NCBI GenBank assembly: GCA_026400435.1
Contig: JAPLOZ010000085.1
Coordinates: forward strand, 1 to 64,000
Direction of reading: 5' to 3'
Length of the DNA stretch: 64,000 nucleotides
Source: Hyphomicrobiales bacterium
GTDB lineage: Bacteria > Pseudomonadota > Alphaproteobacteria > Rhizobiales > Rhizobiaceae
Within the stretch, counting starts at the first letter, position 1, and the number at the start of each line of letters is the position of its first letter. A program made the position numbers and the translations under genes. Under the pieces are notes generated by a model, which saw only the letters and a list, made by a program, of their open reading frames with translations, ran no database searches and was not told the origin of the DNA. Below are positions 49,814-60,273 of this stretch, piece after piece.

Positions 49814-51096
49814 GCGTCACCGTTTTCCAGAACGCCCGCATCGTCGATCCCTCGCGCGGCATCGACGAGACAGGCAGCCTGATCGTCGACGGCGCAAAGA
49901 TCGCAGCGGCCGGTGCTTCGGCAAGAAATCAGGGTGCGCCCGAGGGCGCGACTATCGTCGAATGCGGCGGAATGGCGATCCTTCCCGGCCTTGTCGACTC
50001 GAGGGTATTTATCGGCGAACCGGGCGCCGAGTACCGCGAGACCATCGCGTCGGCCGGCCAGGCGGCGGCGGCTGGCGGCGTCACCTCCATCGTCATGATG
50101 CCGGATACCGATCCTGTCATCGACGACATCGCACTGGTCGAGCATGTGCTGCGCGCGGCGCGCGACACGGCCTCGGTAAACGTGTTTCCAGCCGCTGCGA
50201 TCAGCAAGAAGCTGCTGGGCCTTGAGATGACCGAGTTTGGCCTGCTGCGCGAGGCCGGCGCGGTCGGCTTTACCGACGGTCGCCACACCATCGCCAGTTC
50301 GTCCCTGATGCGGCGCGCGCTAACCTATGCGCGCGACTTCGGCGCGGTGATCGCACACGAGACTCAGGACGCCGAGCTTTCCGCATCCGGAGTGATGAAC
50401 GAGGGGCTCTACGCAAGTTGGCTCGGCCTGCCGGGCATTCCGCGCGAAGCCGAGGCGATCCCGCTGGAGCGCGACCTGATGCTGGCTCGCCTTACGGGCG
50501 GAGCCTATCACGCGGCGAAGATCTCGACCGCGCTGTCGTGCGCCGCCGTGGCGCGCGCCAAGAACGACGGGGCGACGGCTACGGCCGGCGTGTCGATCAA
50601 CAACCTCGCGCTCAACGAGAACGACGTCGGGGAATACCGCACCTTTTTTCGCCTCTCCCCGCCGCTGCGCGCAGAAGAGGACCGGCTTGCCATGATCGAG
50701 GCGCTGAAGGACGGCACCATCGATGTCATCGTGTCCTCGCACGACCCTCAGGACGTCGACACCAAGCGATTGCCTTTCGCCGATGCGGCGCAAGGCGCGA
50801 TCGGGCTCGAAACGCTGCTCGGCGCGGCGCTGCGGCTGTTCCACAACGGGGATGTCCCGCTCCTACGCCTCACGGAAGTGCTGTCCACCGCGCCGGCGAG
50901 ACTTTTTGGCCTGCCGGGGGGCACCTTGAAGCCGGGCGCGGCGGCAGACTTGATCGTCGTCGATCTCGACGCGCCGTGGGTCGTGCGCGAGGCCAACATC
51001 CGCTCGCGCTCTAAGAACACCTGCTTCGAGGGAGCAAGGATGCAGGGCCAGGTCTTGCAAACGGTGGTTGCGGGCAGCACAGTCTTTTCGGCATAG
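49810..51096 (+). CDS. Dihydroorotase-like protein with degenerate metal site (PyrC'-type)
   Basis: The product has 428 residues and aligns along its length with class I dihydroorotases, for example LPGLVD...[14 protein letters not shown] and the C-terminal [20 protein letters not shown]. However, the metal-binding HxH after LVD is replaced by Arg65 and Phe67 (LVDSRVF). A later His is Lys (about 237, YHAAKIST) and the catalytic Asp is Ser (about 310, IVSSHDP). Asp156 and His183 remain. The enzyme is therefore probably inactive and serves as a structural partner of PyrB, as the PyrC' of Pseudomonas does. A true dihydroorotase should be encoded elsewhere. It overlaps pyrB by 4 bp. Confidence 0.88.
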   Translation: MSVTVFQNARIVDPSRGIDETGSLIVDGAKIAAAGASARNQGAPEGATIVECGGMAILPGLVDSRVFIGEPGAEYRETIASAGQAAAAGGVTSIVMMPDTDPVIDDIALVEHVLRAARDTASVNVFPAAAISKKLLGLEMTEFGLLREAGAVGFTDGRHTIASSSLMRRALTYARDFGAVIAHETQDAELSASGVMNEGLYASWLGLPGIPREAEAIPLERDLMLARLTGGAYHAAKISTALSCAAVARAKNDGATATAGVSINNLALNENDVGEYRTFFRLSPPLRAEEDRLAMIEALKDGTIDVIVSSHDPQDVDTKRLPFADAAQGAIGLETLLGAALRLFHNGDVPLLRLTEVLSTAPARLFGLPGGTLKPGAAADLIVVDLDAPWVVREANIRSRSKNTCFEGARMQGQVLQTVVAGSTVFSA

Positions 51097-51148
51097 GCTG
51101 TCATTGGTGAAGTCGGCGCTCGCAGTATGGCCGGCAAAGGGGGAGTGA

Positions 51149-51736
51149 ATGAGCTACCTTCCAATCGTCGCGCTTGCCTTCGGCTATCTCCTCGGTTCCA
51201 TCCCCTTCGGCCTGCTGCTTACCCGCGCGGCAGGGCTGGGCGACGTGCGCAGCGTCGGATCGGGCAATATCGGCGCCACGAACGTCCTGAGAACCGGCAA
51301 CAAGAAACTGGCGGCGGCGACGCTGCTGCTTGACATGCTGAAAGGCACGGTCGCCGTGCTGATCGCCGCACGGTACGGGACTGATCTGGCGATGGCGGCG
51401 GGTCTCGGCGCGTTCCTTGGCCACATCTTTCCGGTCTGGCTGGGCTTCAAGGGCGGCAAAGGCGTCGCCACCTATATCGGCGTCCTGCTCGGATTGATGT
51501 GGCAGGCTGCGCTGCTCTTTGCGGCGCTGTGGATACTGGTGGCGCTGGCGCTGCGCTATTCCTCGCTGGCGGCGTTGACGGCCTGCGCGATCACGCCGGT
51601 CGCCCTCTGGTTCATGGGGCGGAGCGACCTCGCGCTTCTTTTCGCGTTCATGAGCGTTATCGTCTTCATAAAGCACCGCGCCAACATCTCCCGGCTCGTC
51701 GCCGGAACGGAAGGGCGGATAGGGGCAAAGGGGTGA
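51149..51736 (+). CDS. plsY: Glycerol-3-phosphate acyltransferase PlsY
   Basis: PlsY transfers an acyl group from acyl phosphate to glycerol 3-phosphate, the first step of phospholipid synthesis. The product has 195 residues and about five membrane helices. Three conserved motifs are seen: [22 protein letters not shown] (with the active-site Ser and Asn), and [18 protein letters not shown]. The ATG at 51149 follows GGGGGAG. Its stop overlaps the GTG start of dprA by 4 bp. Confidence 0.95.
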   Translation: MSYLPIVALAFGYLLGSIPFGLLLTRAAGLGDVRSVGSGNIGATNVLRTGNKKLAAATLLLDMLKGTVAVLIAARYGTDLAMAAGLGAFLGHIFPVWLGFKGGKGVATYIGVLLGLMWQAALLFAALWILVALALRYSSLAALTACAITPVALWFMGRSDLALLFAFMSVIVFIKHRANISRLVAGTEGRIGAKG

Positions 51737-52866
51737 ACAAGACGGCCGGATCGCCGCGCCTGAACGACCGGCAACGGTTGAACTGGCTGCGACTGATCCG
51801 GACGCCGAATGTCGGGCCGGCCAGCTTCCGCGACCTCATCAATCGCTTCGGCTCCGCCGAGGCGGCCCTCGAAGCCCTGCCCGAGCTCGCTCTCGCAGGC
51901 GGCGCGGGACGCATCACGCGCATCCCTTCGCCCGACGAGGCGGAAGCGGAGCTGGTGGCGGCAGGCAGGGCCGGCGCGCGGTTCGTCGGCATAGGCGAAA
52001 CAGATTATCCGCCGCTCCTCAAGCGCATGGACAACCCGCCGCCGCTGCTCGCCGTCAAGGGCGAGGCGGCAGTGTTTTCGCTGCCACCCGTCGCGATAGT
52101 CGGCGCGCGCAACGCTTCGCTTGCCGGCGTCAAGATGGCGCGCATGCTTGCAGCGGAGCTTGGACGGCATGGCTATGGCGTCGTGTCGGGGCTTGCTCGC
52201 GGCATCGACACCGCTGCCCACGAAGGGAGCCTTGCGACCGGCACGGTGGCGGTGCTTGCCGGAGGCCTTGACCAGCCCTATCCGCCGGAGAACATCCCGC
52301 TCCTTGACGAGATCGTGGAGCGTGGCGCCGCCGTGTCGGAAATGCCTTTCGGCTGGGAACCGCGCGCGCAGGATTTTCCACGGCGCAACCGCATCATCGC
52401 AGGCATGTCATTCGGCCTGGTCGTCGTTGAAGCCGCTAAACGCTCCGGCTCGCTCATCAGCGCACGTCTCGCCGGCGAGATGGGACGGCTGGTGTTTGCC
52501 GTTCCCGGCTCCCCGCTCGACCCGCGCGCCGCAGGGGCCAACGGACTGCTCAAGGAGGGGGCCACGCTTGTGACGGAGGCTGCCGATGTCATCGAGGCGA
52601 TTGCGCCACTCGCCGGAGAGACCATCCACCTGCCTCCCAAAATCGAGGAGCCGCCGGACTTCGGCGCCACGCCGCCCCCGCTCGATGCAGACCGCAGGCG
52701 CCTGGTCGAGGCTCTGGGTCCGACGCCAGTCGGCGTGGACGAGCTGATCCGCCACACCGGCCTCCATCCCGCGCAGGTCTTCATGATTCTTCTGGAGCTC
52801 GACCTTGCCGGTCGGCTTGAACGGCATTCAGGGGGAAGTGTGTCGCTTCTGCTGGGTGAGCCTTGA
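51733..52866 (+). CDS. dprA: DNA-processing protein DprA
   Basis: DprA binds single-stranded DNA and loads RecA during uptake of transforming DNA. The product has 377 residues. The N-terminal SAM-like region is [20 protein letters not shown]. The Rossmann core carries [39 protein letters not shown] and [22 protein letters not shown]-terminal winged-helix domain follows (about residues 305-370). The GTG start at 51733 overlaps plsY by 4 bp. The 3' end overlaps a converging small gene by 39 bp. Confidence 0.94.
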   Translation: MNKTAGSPRLNDRQRLNWLRLIRTPNVGPASFRDLINRFGSAEAALEALPELALAGGAGRITRIPSPDEAEAELVAAGRAGARFVGIGETDYPPLLKRMDNPPPLLAVKGEAAVFSLPPVAIVGARNASLAGVKMARMLAAELGRHGYGVVSGLARGIDTAAHEGSLATGTVAVLAGGLDQPYPPENIPLLDEIVERGAAVSEMPFGWEPRAQDFPRRNRIIAGMSFGLVVVEAAKRSGSLISARLAGEMGRLVFAVPGSPLDPRAAGANGLLKEGATLVTEAADVIEAIAPLAGETIHLPPKIEEPPDFGATPPPLDADRRRLVEALGPTPVGVDELIRHTGLHPAQVFMILLELDLAGRLERHSGGSVSLLLGEP

Positions 52867-53031
52867 AGGCCGCTCGCCGTGAATGATGTCGTTGACCTCG
52901 ACATAGGCCATCTCGATCAGGTACGCGAGCATGTCGCAGTCCTCGCCCTTTGCCATGATGCGCAGCTGGCCAAGCATCGAATGAATGTAGTCGAGCGTTT
53001 CCTCTCGCTTTTTCCCTTGATGGAGATGCAT
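52828..53031 (-). CDS. Conserved small protein of unknown function
   Basis: The product has 67 residues from the ATG at 53031 ([20 protein letters not shown]). It is helical and moderately acidic in the middle ([20 protein letters not shown]), with a basic C-terminal tail. It has no signal peptide or membrane helix. Similar short proteins appear to be conserved next to dprA-topA in rhizobia, as far as I recall; no function is known to me. An in-frame extension to 53115 exists but lacks the same character. The last 39 bp are antisense to dprA, and it is divergent from topA across a 278-bp gap with no other gene seen. Confidence 0.7.
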   Translation of the reverse strand: MHLHQGKKREETLDYIHSMLGQLRIMAKGEDCDMLAYLIEMAYVEVNDIIHGERPSRLTQQKRHTSP

Positions 53032-53309
53032 CGTGCAAGACTCCGCGGCCGCCAGCGTAACGATACGCGCCAGGCCGTCTTTCGGTTTACGGATTGTTGC
53101 GGCTGTTCGCCCCATTCCTGATTGATACTACTTCTAGCATATTTACCTATGGTTGCAAGGAATTTTTGCCTAGCGTTAAAGTTGCATTCGGTCGCGCATG
53201 TCCGATTTTGGCCCGACGGGCTTGACCGAATGGAAAAGCGCAGCCATTTGACGGACGATTCCGAATTTCCGGCGCAGCCCTCCCTCGCCAGCGCCGCAGG
53301 GAAATTGAT

Positions 53310-55937
53310 TTGCCCATGGATGTCGTCGTCGTCGAATCGCCTGCGAAGGCGAAAACGATCAACAAATATCTTGGCCGCAACTATAAGGTGCTGGCTTCCT
53401 ACGGGCATGTACGCGACCTGCCCGCCAAGGACGGCTCCGTGCGCCCCGACGAAGATTTCGCGATGTCGTGGGAAGTCGACGGACCCTCGTCCAAGCGCCT
53501 GAGCGAAATCGCCAAGGCCGTGAAGGAAGCCGACGGGCTCATTCTCGCAACCGATCCGGATCGCGAGGGCGAAGCAATCTCGTGGCATGTGCTGGAGGTG
53601 CTGAAGAGCAAGCGTGTCTTGAAGGACAAGCCGGTAAGCCGCGTGGTCTTCAACGCCATCACCAAGCAGTCGGTTCTCGACGCGATGGCCAAGCCGCGCC
53701 AGATCGATGCGCCGCTGGTCGATGCCTATCTCGCGCGCCGGGCACTCGACTACCTGGTCGGCTTCACTCTGTCGCCGGTCCTTTGGCGCAAGCTGCCCGG
53801 CTCGCGCTCGGCGGGCCGAGTCCAGTCGGTAGCGTTGCGCCTCGTCTCCGACCGCGAGGTCGAGATCGAGAGGTTCGTGCGCGAGGAATACTGGCAGGTA
53901 GCTGCCCTGCTCGAGACCCCCCGCGCGGAGACTTTCGAGGCACGGCTTACCGGCTTCGAAGGCAGGCGGCTGCAGAAGCTCGACATTTCCACAGGGGCCA
54001 TGGCCGAAGACATCCGGGTCATGCTGGAAGGTGCTTCGTTCAGGGCCCTGTCGGTCGAGGCCAAGCCAACCAAGCGCAATCCCGGACCGCCCTTCACGAC
54101 GTCGACTCTGCAACAGGCAGCCTCCTCGCGCCTTGGCTTTTCGGCCTCGCGCACCATGCAGATTGCGCAGCGCCTCTATGAGGGCCTCGACATCGGCGGC
54201 GAGACGGCCGGCCTGATAACCTACATGCGAACCGACGGTGTCCAGATGGCGCCCGAGGCGGTCACAGCTGCGCGGGATGCGATAGCCAAGGAATTCGGCG
54301 ACAAGTACCTGCCCGAGAAGCCCCGCTATTATTCGACCAAGGCGAAGAATGCGCAGGAGGCTCACGAGGCAATCCGTCCGACCGACTTTTTCCGCACACC
54401 AGGATCGGTGCGCCAGTATCTCGATCAGGATCAGTTCCGGCTCTACGACATGATCTGGAAGCGGGCCATCGCCTCTCAGATGAACCCGGCCGAGATCGAA
54501 CGCACCACCGCCGAGATCGAGGCAGTGAACGGAGCGCGCAACGCGACGTTGCGCGCGGTCGGGTCGGTTGTCCGCTTCGACGGCTTCATCGCGGCTTACA
54601 CGGACCAGAAGGAAGACGACGCGGAGGACGAGGAAAGCCGCCGCCTGCCCGAAATCCGCGCCGGTGAAACGCTCAAGCGCGAAAAGATCGACGTCAGCCA
54701 GCACACGACCGAGCCTCCGCCGCGCTATACCGAGGCGACCCTGATCAAGAAGATGGAAGAGCTCGGCATCGGCCGCCCCTCCACCTACACGGCGATCCTG
54801 AAGACGCTGGAGGACCGCGACTACGTCACGATCGACAAGCGGCGCCTCATTCCGCAGGCCAAGGGACGCTTGCTCTCCGCCTTCCTGGAGAGCTTCTTCG
54901 AAAAATATGTCGAGTACGACTTCACGGCGTCCCTGGAAGAAAAGCTCGATGAAATCTCGGACGGGCGCCTCGCCTACAAGGACGTGCTGCGCGACTTCTG
55001 GCGCGATTTCTCCGCCGCCATCAATGACATCAAGGACCTGCGCATCTCCGAGGTGCTCGACGCGCTGAACGAGGATCTCGCCCCGCTGCTGTTCCCGGCG
55101 CGAGCCGACGGCACTAACCCGCGCACCTGCCCGAAATGCGGCACCGGAACATTGTCCCTGAGGCTCGGGAAGAGCGGTGGCTTCATCGGCTGCTCGAACT
55201 ACCCCGAATGCAGCTATACGCGCCAGTTTGGCGCCGAAGGCGCCGAAAACGGCGAGTCTGACGGACCCAAGGAACTTGGCAAGGACCCCTATACCGCCGA
55301 GGAAATCACACTGAGGAGCGGCCGCTTCGGGCCTTACGTGCAGCGTGGCGACGGCAAGGATGCAAAGCGCTCCAGCCTGCCGAAGGGCTGGACGCCCGAC
55401 AGCATCGACCATGAAAAGGCGCTGGCTCTCTTGGCGCTGCCGCGCGATGTCGGCCAGCACCCCGAAAGTGGCAAGATGATCTCCGCCGGGCTTGGCCGCT
55501 ACGGGCCTTTCGTGCTGCACGACGGCACCTACGCCAATCTTGAGAGCATCGAAGACGTGTTCTCGATCGGACTGAACCGCGCTGTCTCTGTCATTGCCGA
55601 GAAAGTGTTGAAGGGCCGCGGCGCGCGTAACGGCGGAACGCCGGCCGCGCTCAAGGAACTGGGCGATCATCCGGATGGCGGCAAGATCACCGTGCGCGAC
55701 GGAAAATATGGTCCCTACGTCAATCACGAGAAGGTCAATGCAACCCTGCCTAAGGGCAAGGACCCTATGTCGGTGACGCTCGAAGAAGCGTTGACGTTGA
55801 TCGCCGAGCGCGCGGCCAAGGGTGGCGGAGGCAAGAAGACCGCCCGCAAGGCCCCATCCAAGTCGGCAACCGCCAAGAGTGCGGGCACCAAGAAGCCCGC
55901 GGCGAAAAAGGCGGCGCTCCGGAAAAAGGCTTCCTAG
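53310..55937 (+). CDS. topA: DNA topoisomerase I
   Basis: TopA relaxes negative supercoils through a 5'-phosphotyrosine link. The product is 875 residues. The Toprim domain opens VVVVESPAKAKTINKYLG, with acidic residues in ILATDPDREGEAI. The active-site Tyr lies in LITYMRTDGVQ. A zinc-finger region CPKCGTGTLSLR...CSNYPEC follows near residue 610, and the C-terminus has repeated topoisomerase C-terminal modules (RFGPYVQRGD, RYGPFVLHDG, KYGPYVNHEK) and a Lys/Ala-rich tail. TTG at 53310 is 7 nt from AGGGA, while the ATG two codons later (53316) is 13 nt away, so TTG is favoured. Confidence 0.96.
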   Translation: MPMDVVVVESPAKAKTINKYLGRNYKVLASYGHVRDLPAKDGSVRPDEDFAMSWEVDGPSSKRLSEIAKAVKEADGLILATDPDREGEAISWHVLEVLKSKRVLKDKPVSRVVFNAITKQSVLDAMAKPRQIDAPLVDAYLARRALDYLVGFTLSPVLWRKLPGSRSAGRVQSVALRLVSDREVEIERFVREEYWQVAALLETPRAETFEARLTGFEGRRLQKLDISTGAMAEDIRVMLEGASFRALSVEAKPTKRNPGPPFTTSTLQQAASSRLGFSASRTMQIAQRLYEGLDIGGETAGLITYMRTDGVQMAPEAVTAARDAIAKEFGDKYLPEKPRYYSTKAKNAQEAHEAIRPTDFFRTPGSVRQYLDQDQFRLYDMIWKRAIASQMNPAEIERTTAEIEAVNGARNATLRAVGSVVRFDGFIAAYTDQKEDDAEDEESRRLPEIRAGETLKREKIDVSQHTTEPPPRYTEATLIKKMEELGIGRPSTYTAILKTLEDRDYVTIDKRRLIPQAKGRLLSAFLESFFEKYVEYDFTASLEEKLDEISDGRLAYKDVLRDFWRDFSAAINDIKDLRISEVLDALNEDLAPLLFPARADGTNPRTCPKCGTGTLSLRLGKSGGFIGCSNYPECSYTRQFGAEGAENGESDGPKELGKDPYTAEEITLRSGRFGPYVQRGDGKDAKRSSLPKGWTPDSIDHEKALALLALPRDVGQHPESGKMISAGLGRYGPFVLHDGTYANLESIEDVFSIGLNRAVSVIAEKVLKGRGARNGGTPAALKELGDHPDGGKITVRDGKYGPYVNHEKVNATLPKGKDPMSVTLEEALTLIAERAAKGGGGKKTARKAPSKSATAKSAGTKKPAAKKAALRKKAS

Positions 55938-58238
55938 TTGGCACGGCGAATTCCGGGCGCGACCAAGGGCGCGGGCAAAAGCGCACCGGTCAAGGCCGAG
56001 TTCCGGCCGACGAAGGAAGACATCGTCAAATACGTCGCGGAGAATCCCGACCGGGCGGGCAAGCGCGAAATCGCGAAGGCCTTTTCGCTCAAGGGCGACG
56101 ACCGTGTCTGGCTGAAGGACGTACTGCGCGACCTTCAGGACGAAGGTCTGCTGACGAAAGAACGCAAGCGGCTGGCGCGCGTCGGCGCGCTGCCGCATGT
56201 CAGCGTACTTGAAGTCTTCTCACGCGATGCCGACGGCGGACTGCTTGCCCGGCCAACCGAATGGGACCAGCGTTTCGGCGAGGCGCCTGTTGTCTCGCTG
56301 CGATCGCAGCGCGGTGGCAACGGCCCCGTCCCCGGCATTGGCGATCGCGTGCTGGCGAAAACCTTTGCCACGGATGGCGGCGACGGCCCGGCCTATTCCG
56401 GTCGTGTGATGAAGGTCTTCGAGCGGCGCGCAGAGGCGGTGCTGGGCGTGCTGCGCCAGGCCGACGACGGAACCTTCCGCATCGAACCCGTCGAGCGGCG
56501 CCAACCCGAGATGACGGTCGCCCGCGACGACCTCAACGGCGCCAAAACTGGCGATCTCGTGGAGGTGGAGCAGGCGTCGTCGGCCCGCTACGGCCTGCCG
56601 CGCGGTCGGGTGATCCAGGTGCTAGGCTCGCTGACCAGCGAGAAGGCGGTCTCGATGATCGCGATACACGCGCATGATATTCCCCACATTTTCCCGCCCG
56701 ATGTGCTGGCCGAAGCCGAGTCCGTGAAGCCGGCGGCGGCGGCGGGACGCGAGGATTTCAGGGATCTGCCGCTGGTCACCATCGATCCTGCCGACGCCAA
56801 GGACCACGACGATGCGGTGCATGCCGAACCGGACGCCGACGTGGCGAACCCCGGCGGCGTAATCGTCACCGTGGCCATCGCCGATGTGGCGGCCTACGTC
56901 CGGTCTGGCTCTGCCCTCGACCGCGAAGCGCTGAAACGCGGCAATTCGGTCTATTTCCCGGACCGGGTGGTGCCGATGCTGCCCGAGCGCATCTCCAACG
57001 ACCTTTGCTCCCTACGCCAGGGCGTAGACCGTCCGGCGCTGGCGGTCCGGATGACTTTTTCGGCCGACGGCCGCAAGATCAGGCACGGCTTCCACCGGGT
57101 CATGATGAAGTCTGCCGCCAAGCTGGCCTATCCACAGGCGCAGGCGGCTATCGACGGCATGCCGGACGACGCGACCGGGCCAATCCTGGAAACCGTGTTG
57201 AGGCCTCTGTGGGACGCCTATGCCGTGCTGAAGTGCGGCCGGACGGCGCGCCATCCGCTTGAACTCGATCTCCCCGAGCGCAAGATCCTGCTCAAGCCCG
57301 ATGGCACGGTCGACCGTGTGGTGGTTCCCGAGCGGCTCGACGCGCACAAGCTGATCGAAGAATTCATGATCCAGGCAAATGTCTGCGCGGCCGAGACGCT
57401 TGAGGCCAAGAGGCAGGCGCTGGTTTACCGGGTTCATGACGCGCCGTCGCTCGCCAAGCAGGAATCGCTGCGCGAATTTCTCGCCACCCTCGGCATGTCG
57501 CTTGCGCGCGGCGCCGCGCTTACTCCGCGCCAGTTCAACGGCATCCTGGAACAGGTGCGCGGCGCGGACAATGAAGGGCTGGTCAACGAGGTAGTTCTTC
57601 GCTCGCAGAGCCAGGCGATCTATTCACCCGACAATCTCGGCCATTTCGGCCTGAACCTCAGGCGCTATGCGCATTTCACCTCGCCGATCCGACGCTACGC
57701 CGACCTGATCGTGCATCGCGCATTAATCGGGTCGCTCGGCTTCGGCAATGACGGCATTACCGCAGCCGAGGAAGAGCGTCTCGAGGAAATCGCCGGGCTC
57801 ATCTCGGCATCGGAGCGCCGCGCCATGGCGGCCGAACGCGACACTGTCGACCGGCTGATCGCCGCCTATCTCTCCGAACAGGTGGACCGGACTTTCGAGG
57901 CGCGCGTCTCGGGCGTCACCAAATCGGGACTATTTGTCCAATTGCCGCAGTATGGCGCAGATGGTTTCATACCGGTGTCGTCGCTGGGTGACGACTACTA
58001 CCACTTCGATGAGGCCGCCCGCGCGCTGTTCGGGGACAGGTCGGGCAAGGGTTATCAGCTGGCCGACAATGTCGAGGTGAAGCTCGTCGAGGTGGCACCG
58101 CTTGCCGGCGCGATGCGATTCGAAATGCTGAGCGAACCGAAGCCCATGCCCGGGTCAAAACGGTCGTTTCACAAGTCCAAGGCAGGGCGCCGGACGCGAG
58201 AGAGGGCCTCCCAGCCGCGCGGACGCTCCAGGAGATGA
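55938..58238 (+). CDS. rnr: Ribonuclease R
   Basis: RNase R is a processive 3'-5' exonuclease that degrades structured RNA. The product has 766 residues. It has an N-terminal winged helix (RPTKEDIVKYVAENPDRAGK), cold-shock domains, and the RNB catalytic core with acidic residues in LVTIDPADAKDHDDAVHAEP. A C-terminal S1 domain (ARVSGVTKSGLFVQLPQYGA) and a basic tail follow. The frame starts directly after the topA stop with TTG at 55938; AAAGG lies 8 nt upstream within topA. The stop overlaps the DUF983 start. Confidence 0.96.
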   Translation: MARRIPGATKGAGKSAPVKAEFRPTKEDIVKYVAENPDRAGKREIAKAFSLKGDDRVWLKDVLRDLQDEGLLTKERKRLARVGALPHVSVLEVFSRDADGGLLARPTEWDQRFGEAPVVSLRSQRGGNGPVPGIGDRVLAKTFATDGGDGPAYSGRVMKVFERRAEAVLGVLRQADDGTFRIEPVERRQPEMTVARDDLNGAKTGDLVEVEQASSARYGLPRGRVIQVLGSLTSEKAVSMIAIHAHDIPHIFPPDVLAEAESVKPAAAAGREDFRDLPLVTIDPADAKDHDDAVHAEPDADVANPGGVIVTVAIADVAAYVRSGSALDREALKRGNSVYFPDRVVPMLPERISNDLCSLRQGVDRPALAVRMTFSADGRKIRHGFHRVMMKSAAKLAYPQAQAAIDGMPDDATGPILETVLRPLWDAYAVLKCGRTARHPLELDLPERKILLKPDGTVDRVVVPERLDAHKLIEEFMIQANVCAAETLEAKRQALVYRVHDAPSLAKQESLREFLATLGMSLARGAALTPRQFNGILEQVRGADNEGLVNEVVLRSQSQAIYSPDNLGHFGLNLRRYAHFTSPIRRYADLIVHRALIGSLGFGNDGITAAEEERLEEIAGLISASERRAMAAERDTVDRLIAAYLSEQVDRTFEARVSGVTKSGLFVQLPQYGADGFIPVSSLGDDYYHFDEAARALFGDRSGKGYQLADNVEVKLVEVAPLAGAMRFEMLSEPKPMPGSKRSFHKSKAGRRTRERASQPRGRSRR

Positions 58239-58675
58239 GAATGGAACAGCAGGTTTTCGGCGGCGAGCACCACAGCGGCCGCCCGGCCAGGCCCGTCTGG
58301 CATGCAATCTGGAACGGCTTTTGCGGCAAGTGCCCTAAATGCGGCGAGGGAAAGCTTTTCTCGTCTTTCGTCAAGGTCGTGCCGGCCTGCGCGCATTGCG
58401 GCGAGGAGATGCACCATCACCGCGCCGACGACCTGCCAGCCTATCTGGTCGTGGTGATCGTCGGCCACGTTGTCCTCGGCGCCTTCATGGGCGTCGAGGC
58501 GGCCAGCACGCTTTCCACATGGCAGCATCTGGCGATCTGGGCACCGCTCACCGTCATCATGGCGGTCGGCCTGCTTCAGCCCGTGAAGGGCGCTGTCGTA
58601 GGCCTCCAATGGGCGCTCTACATGCACGGATTCAGCGGCGCGGACGACACACTGGAAACCCACCCGGAACTTTAG
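58235..58675 (+). CDS. DUF983 zinc-ribbon membrane protein
   Basis: The product has 146 residues. Two CxxC pairs form a probable zinc ribbon (CGKCPKCGEGKLFSSF and CAHCGEEMHHH). Two hydrophobic segments follow (YLVVVIVGHVVLGAFMGVEA, and IWAPLTVIMAVGLLQPVKGA). DUF983 is typical of alphaproteobacteria; function is unknown. The start overlaps the rnr stop by 4 bp (ATGA), with a second ATG two codons later. It probably belongs to the topA-rnr operon. In related genomes rpmG often follows, but it is not found here. Confidence 0.88.
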   Translation: MRMEQQVFGGEHHSGRPARPVWHAIWNGFCGKCPKCGEGKLFSSFVKVVPACAHCGEEMHHHRADDLPAYLVVVIVGHVVLGAFMGVEAASTLSTWQHLAIWAPLTVIMAVGLLQPVKGAVVGLQWALYMHGFSGADDTLETHPEL

Positions 58676-58730
58676 TCGGCGTTGTCCGCCGCGATGTCGC
58701 TCGTCCGCATCTTGGTGTAGCTTTCGCGTA

Positions 58731-60227
58731 ATGCAGGATGCTTCCGCGACATCAGTTCGGCCGACCGGCCTTTCGCTCGACAGGGCAGCGGGCCTGCGCG
58801 TTGCGATCATCGGCGCCGGTTTCAGCGGTATCGCCGCCGCCTACTACCTCAAGCGCGCCAACCTCACCAATTTTCTGATTCTGGAGCGTTCCAGCGCCGC
58901 GGGCGGGACATGGCACGACAACAGCTATCCCGGCGCCGAGGTGGATGTGCCGTGCCACCTCTATTCATTCACCTTCAACCAGAACGACTGGACGCAACGA
59001 TATTCCAGCCAGGCGGATGTGAAGCGCTATCTCGACAAGACGATAGATGAATTCGACCTGCGCGCGCATCTTCGCTGCGACGCCACAGTCGTCTCGGCCG
59101 AATGGTCCGATGAAACCAAACTCTACAAGGTGGCGTTCGCGGACGGTCGCATTGCCGAATTCGAAGCCGTTATCTGTTGCGTCGGCATCTTCAGCGTTCC
59201 GCTGATACCGCGCGAAATCGACGTCGCGTCCTATCCGGGCGTTGTTTGCCATACGTCGCCATGGAACAAGGATGTTCGGTTCGAAGGCATGCGCGTCGGC
59301 GTGGTCGGAACCGGTTCGTCAGCCGTGCAGATTGTGGCCGAAGCAGCGAAAGTCGCCCGATCGGTGACCGTTTTTCAACGCTCGGCGAACTGGGTGGTGC
59401 CAAAGCGGAACAGGACATTCACCGCCGCGCAACAGGCCCGGTACCGAAAGGCATGGCAGTATCGATTCAAGTGGCTGAAGGAGTACCTGCGTTACGAGAG
59501 AATAAAGTTCATGAATCCGGACAGGCTGGGTTCAAGGACAAATGTGCGGATGCAGGCAATCGCTGAAAACTACCTGAAAAGGTCGCTCGCCGGGCGCGGC
59601 GATCTCCTCGTGAAGCTGACGCCAGACCATCCGATAGGAGCAAAGCGCGCGGTGGCGAGCGACGACTACTATGCCGCGCTCCAGAAGCCCAATGTAGTGG
59701 TTGCGCCCGCGGTAAAGCGCGTCGACGCGGACGGCGTATGCGACGCCGAAGGCCGACGCCACCACCTCGACGTGCTCGTCCTCGCAACTGGTTTCCGCAC
59801 TGCCGACTATCTGTCGAAGCTCAGGATCAGCGGCCGCGATGGCGTCGACTTGCATGAAACGTGGCATGGAGAGCCTGCCGCGTTTCTTGGAACATGCGTG
59901 CCCGGATTCCCCAACTTCTTCATGCTCTACGGTCCCAACAGCAACTCGGGCACGCTTGTCCTTATGCTTGAAGCCCAGGCGCGTTTCGCCGTCGACAGCC
60001 TGGCCGAGATGGCGCGCAGCAATGCTTCCACCGTCGAGGTGAAGGCATCCGTCTTTGAGAAATTCAACCGGTGGGTTCAGAAAAAACTGGAGGGGTCGGT
60101 CTATGCGACGACCCGAAACTACTACCAGGCCTCGTCAGGCCGCGTGGTTACCCAGTGGCCCTTTACCGCCACAAGGTTCTGGTGGATGTGCCGAACGCAG
60201 CGCAGGTCTGCAATGAAGATCAGTTGA
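58731..60227 (+). CDS. Flavin-containing monooxygenase (Baeyer-Villiger type)
   Basis: The product has 498 residues with two dinucleotide-binding motifs: GAGFSGIAAAYYL (FAD, about residues 27-39) and GTGSSAVQIVAEAA (NADPH, about 192-205). The BVMO-like fingerprint region is present in an altered form, YPGVVCHTSPW. Near the FAD site are SSAAGGTWHDNSYPGAEVDV and DVPCHLYSF. Such enzymes oxygenate ketones or hetero-atoms in small molecules; the substrate is unknown. No signal peptide is seen. It is followed by the opposite-strand lasso-leader-like microgene; no functional link is shown. Confidence 0.88.
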   Translation: MQDASATSVRPTGLSLDRAAGLRVAIIGAGFSGIAAAYYLKRANLTNFLILERSSAAGGTWHDNSYPGAEVDVPCHLYSFTFNQNDWTQRYSSQADVKRYLDKTIDEFDLRAHLRCDATVVSAEWSDETKLYKVAFADGRIAEFEAVICCVGIFSVPLIPREIDVASYPGVVCHTSPWNKDVRFEGMRVGVVGTGSSAVQIVAEAAKVARSVTVFQRSANWVVPKRNRTFTAAQQARYRKAWQYRFKWLKEYLRYERIKFMNPDRLGSRTNVRMQAIAENYLKRSLAGRGDLLVKLTPDHPIGAKRAVASDDYYAALQKPNVVVAPAVKRVDADGVCDAEGRRHHLDVLVLATGFRTADYLSKLRISGRDGVDLHETWHGEPAAFLGTCVPGFPNFFMLYGPNSNSGTLVLMLEAQARFAVDSLAEMARSNASTVEVKASVFEKFNRWVQKKLEGSVYATTRNYYQASSGRVVTQWPFTATRFWWMCRTQRRSAMKIS

Positions 60228-60273
60228 TGGTCAACGCACCCAGGGCAAACGCCGGATGCGCCGGATCCTGATG

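Noticed and set aside
52917-56198. A 1093-codon open frame on the minus strand opposite topA
   Set aside because: The plus strand encodes an unmistakable full topoisomerase I. The antisense frame has no domain and is a by-product of GC-rich codon structure.
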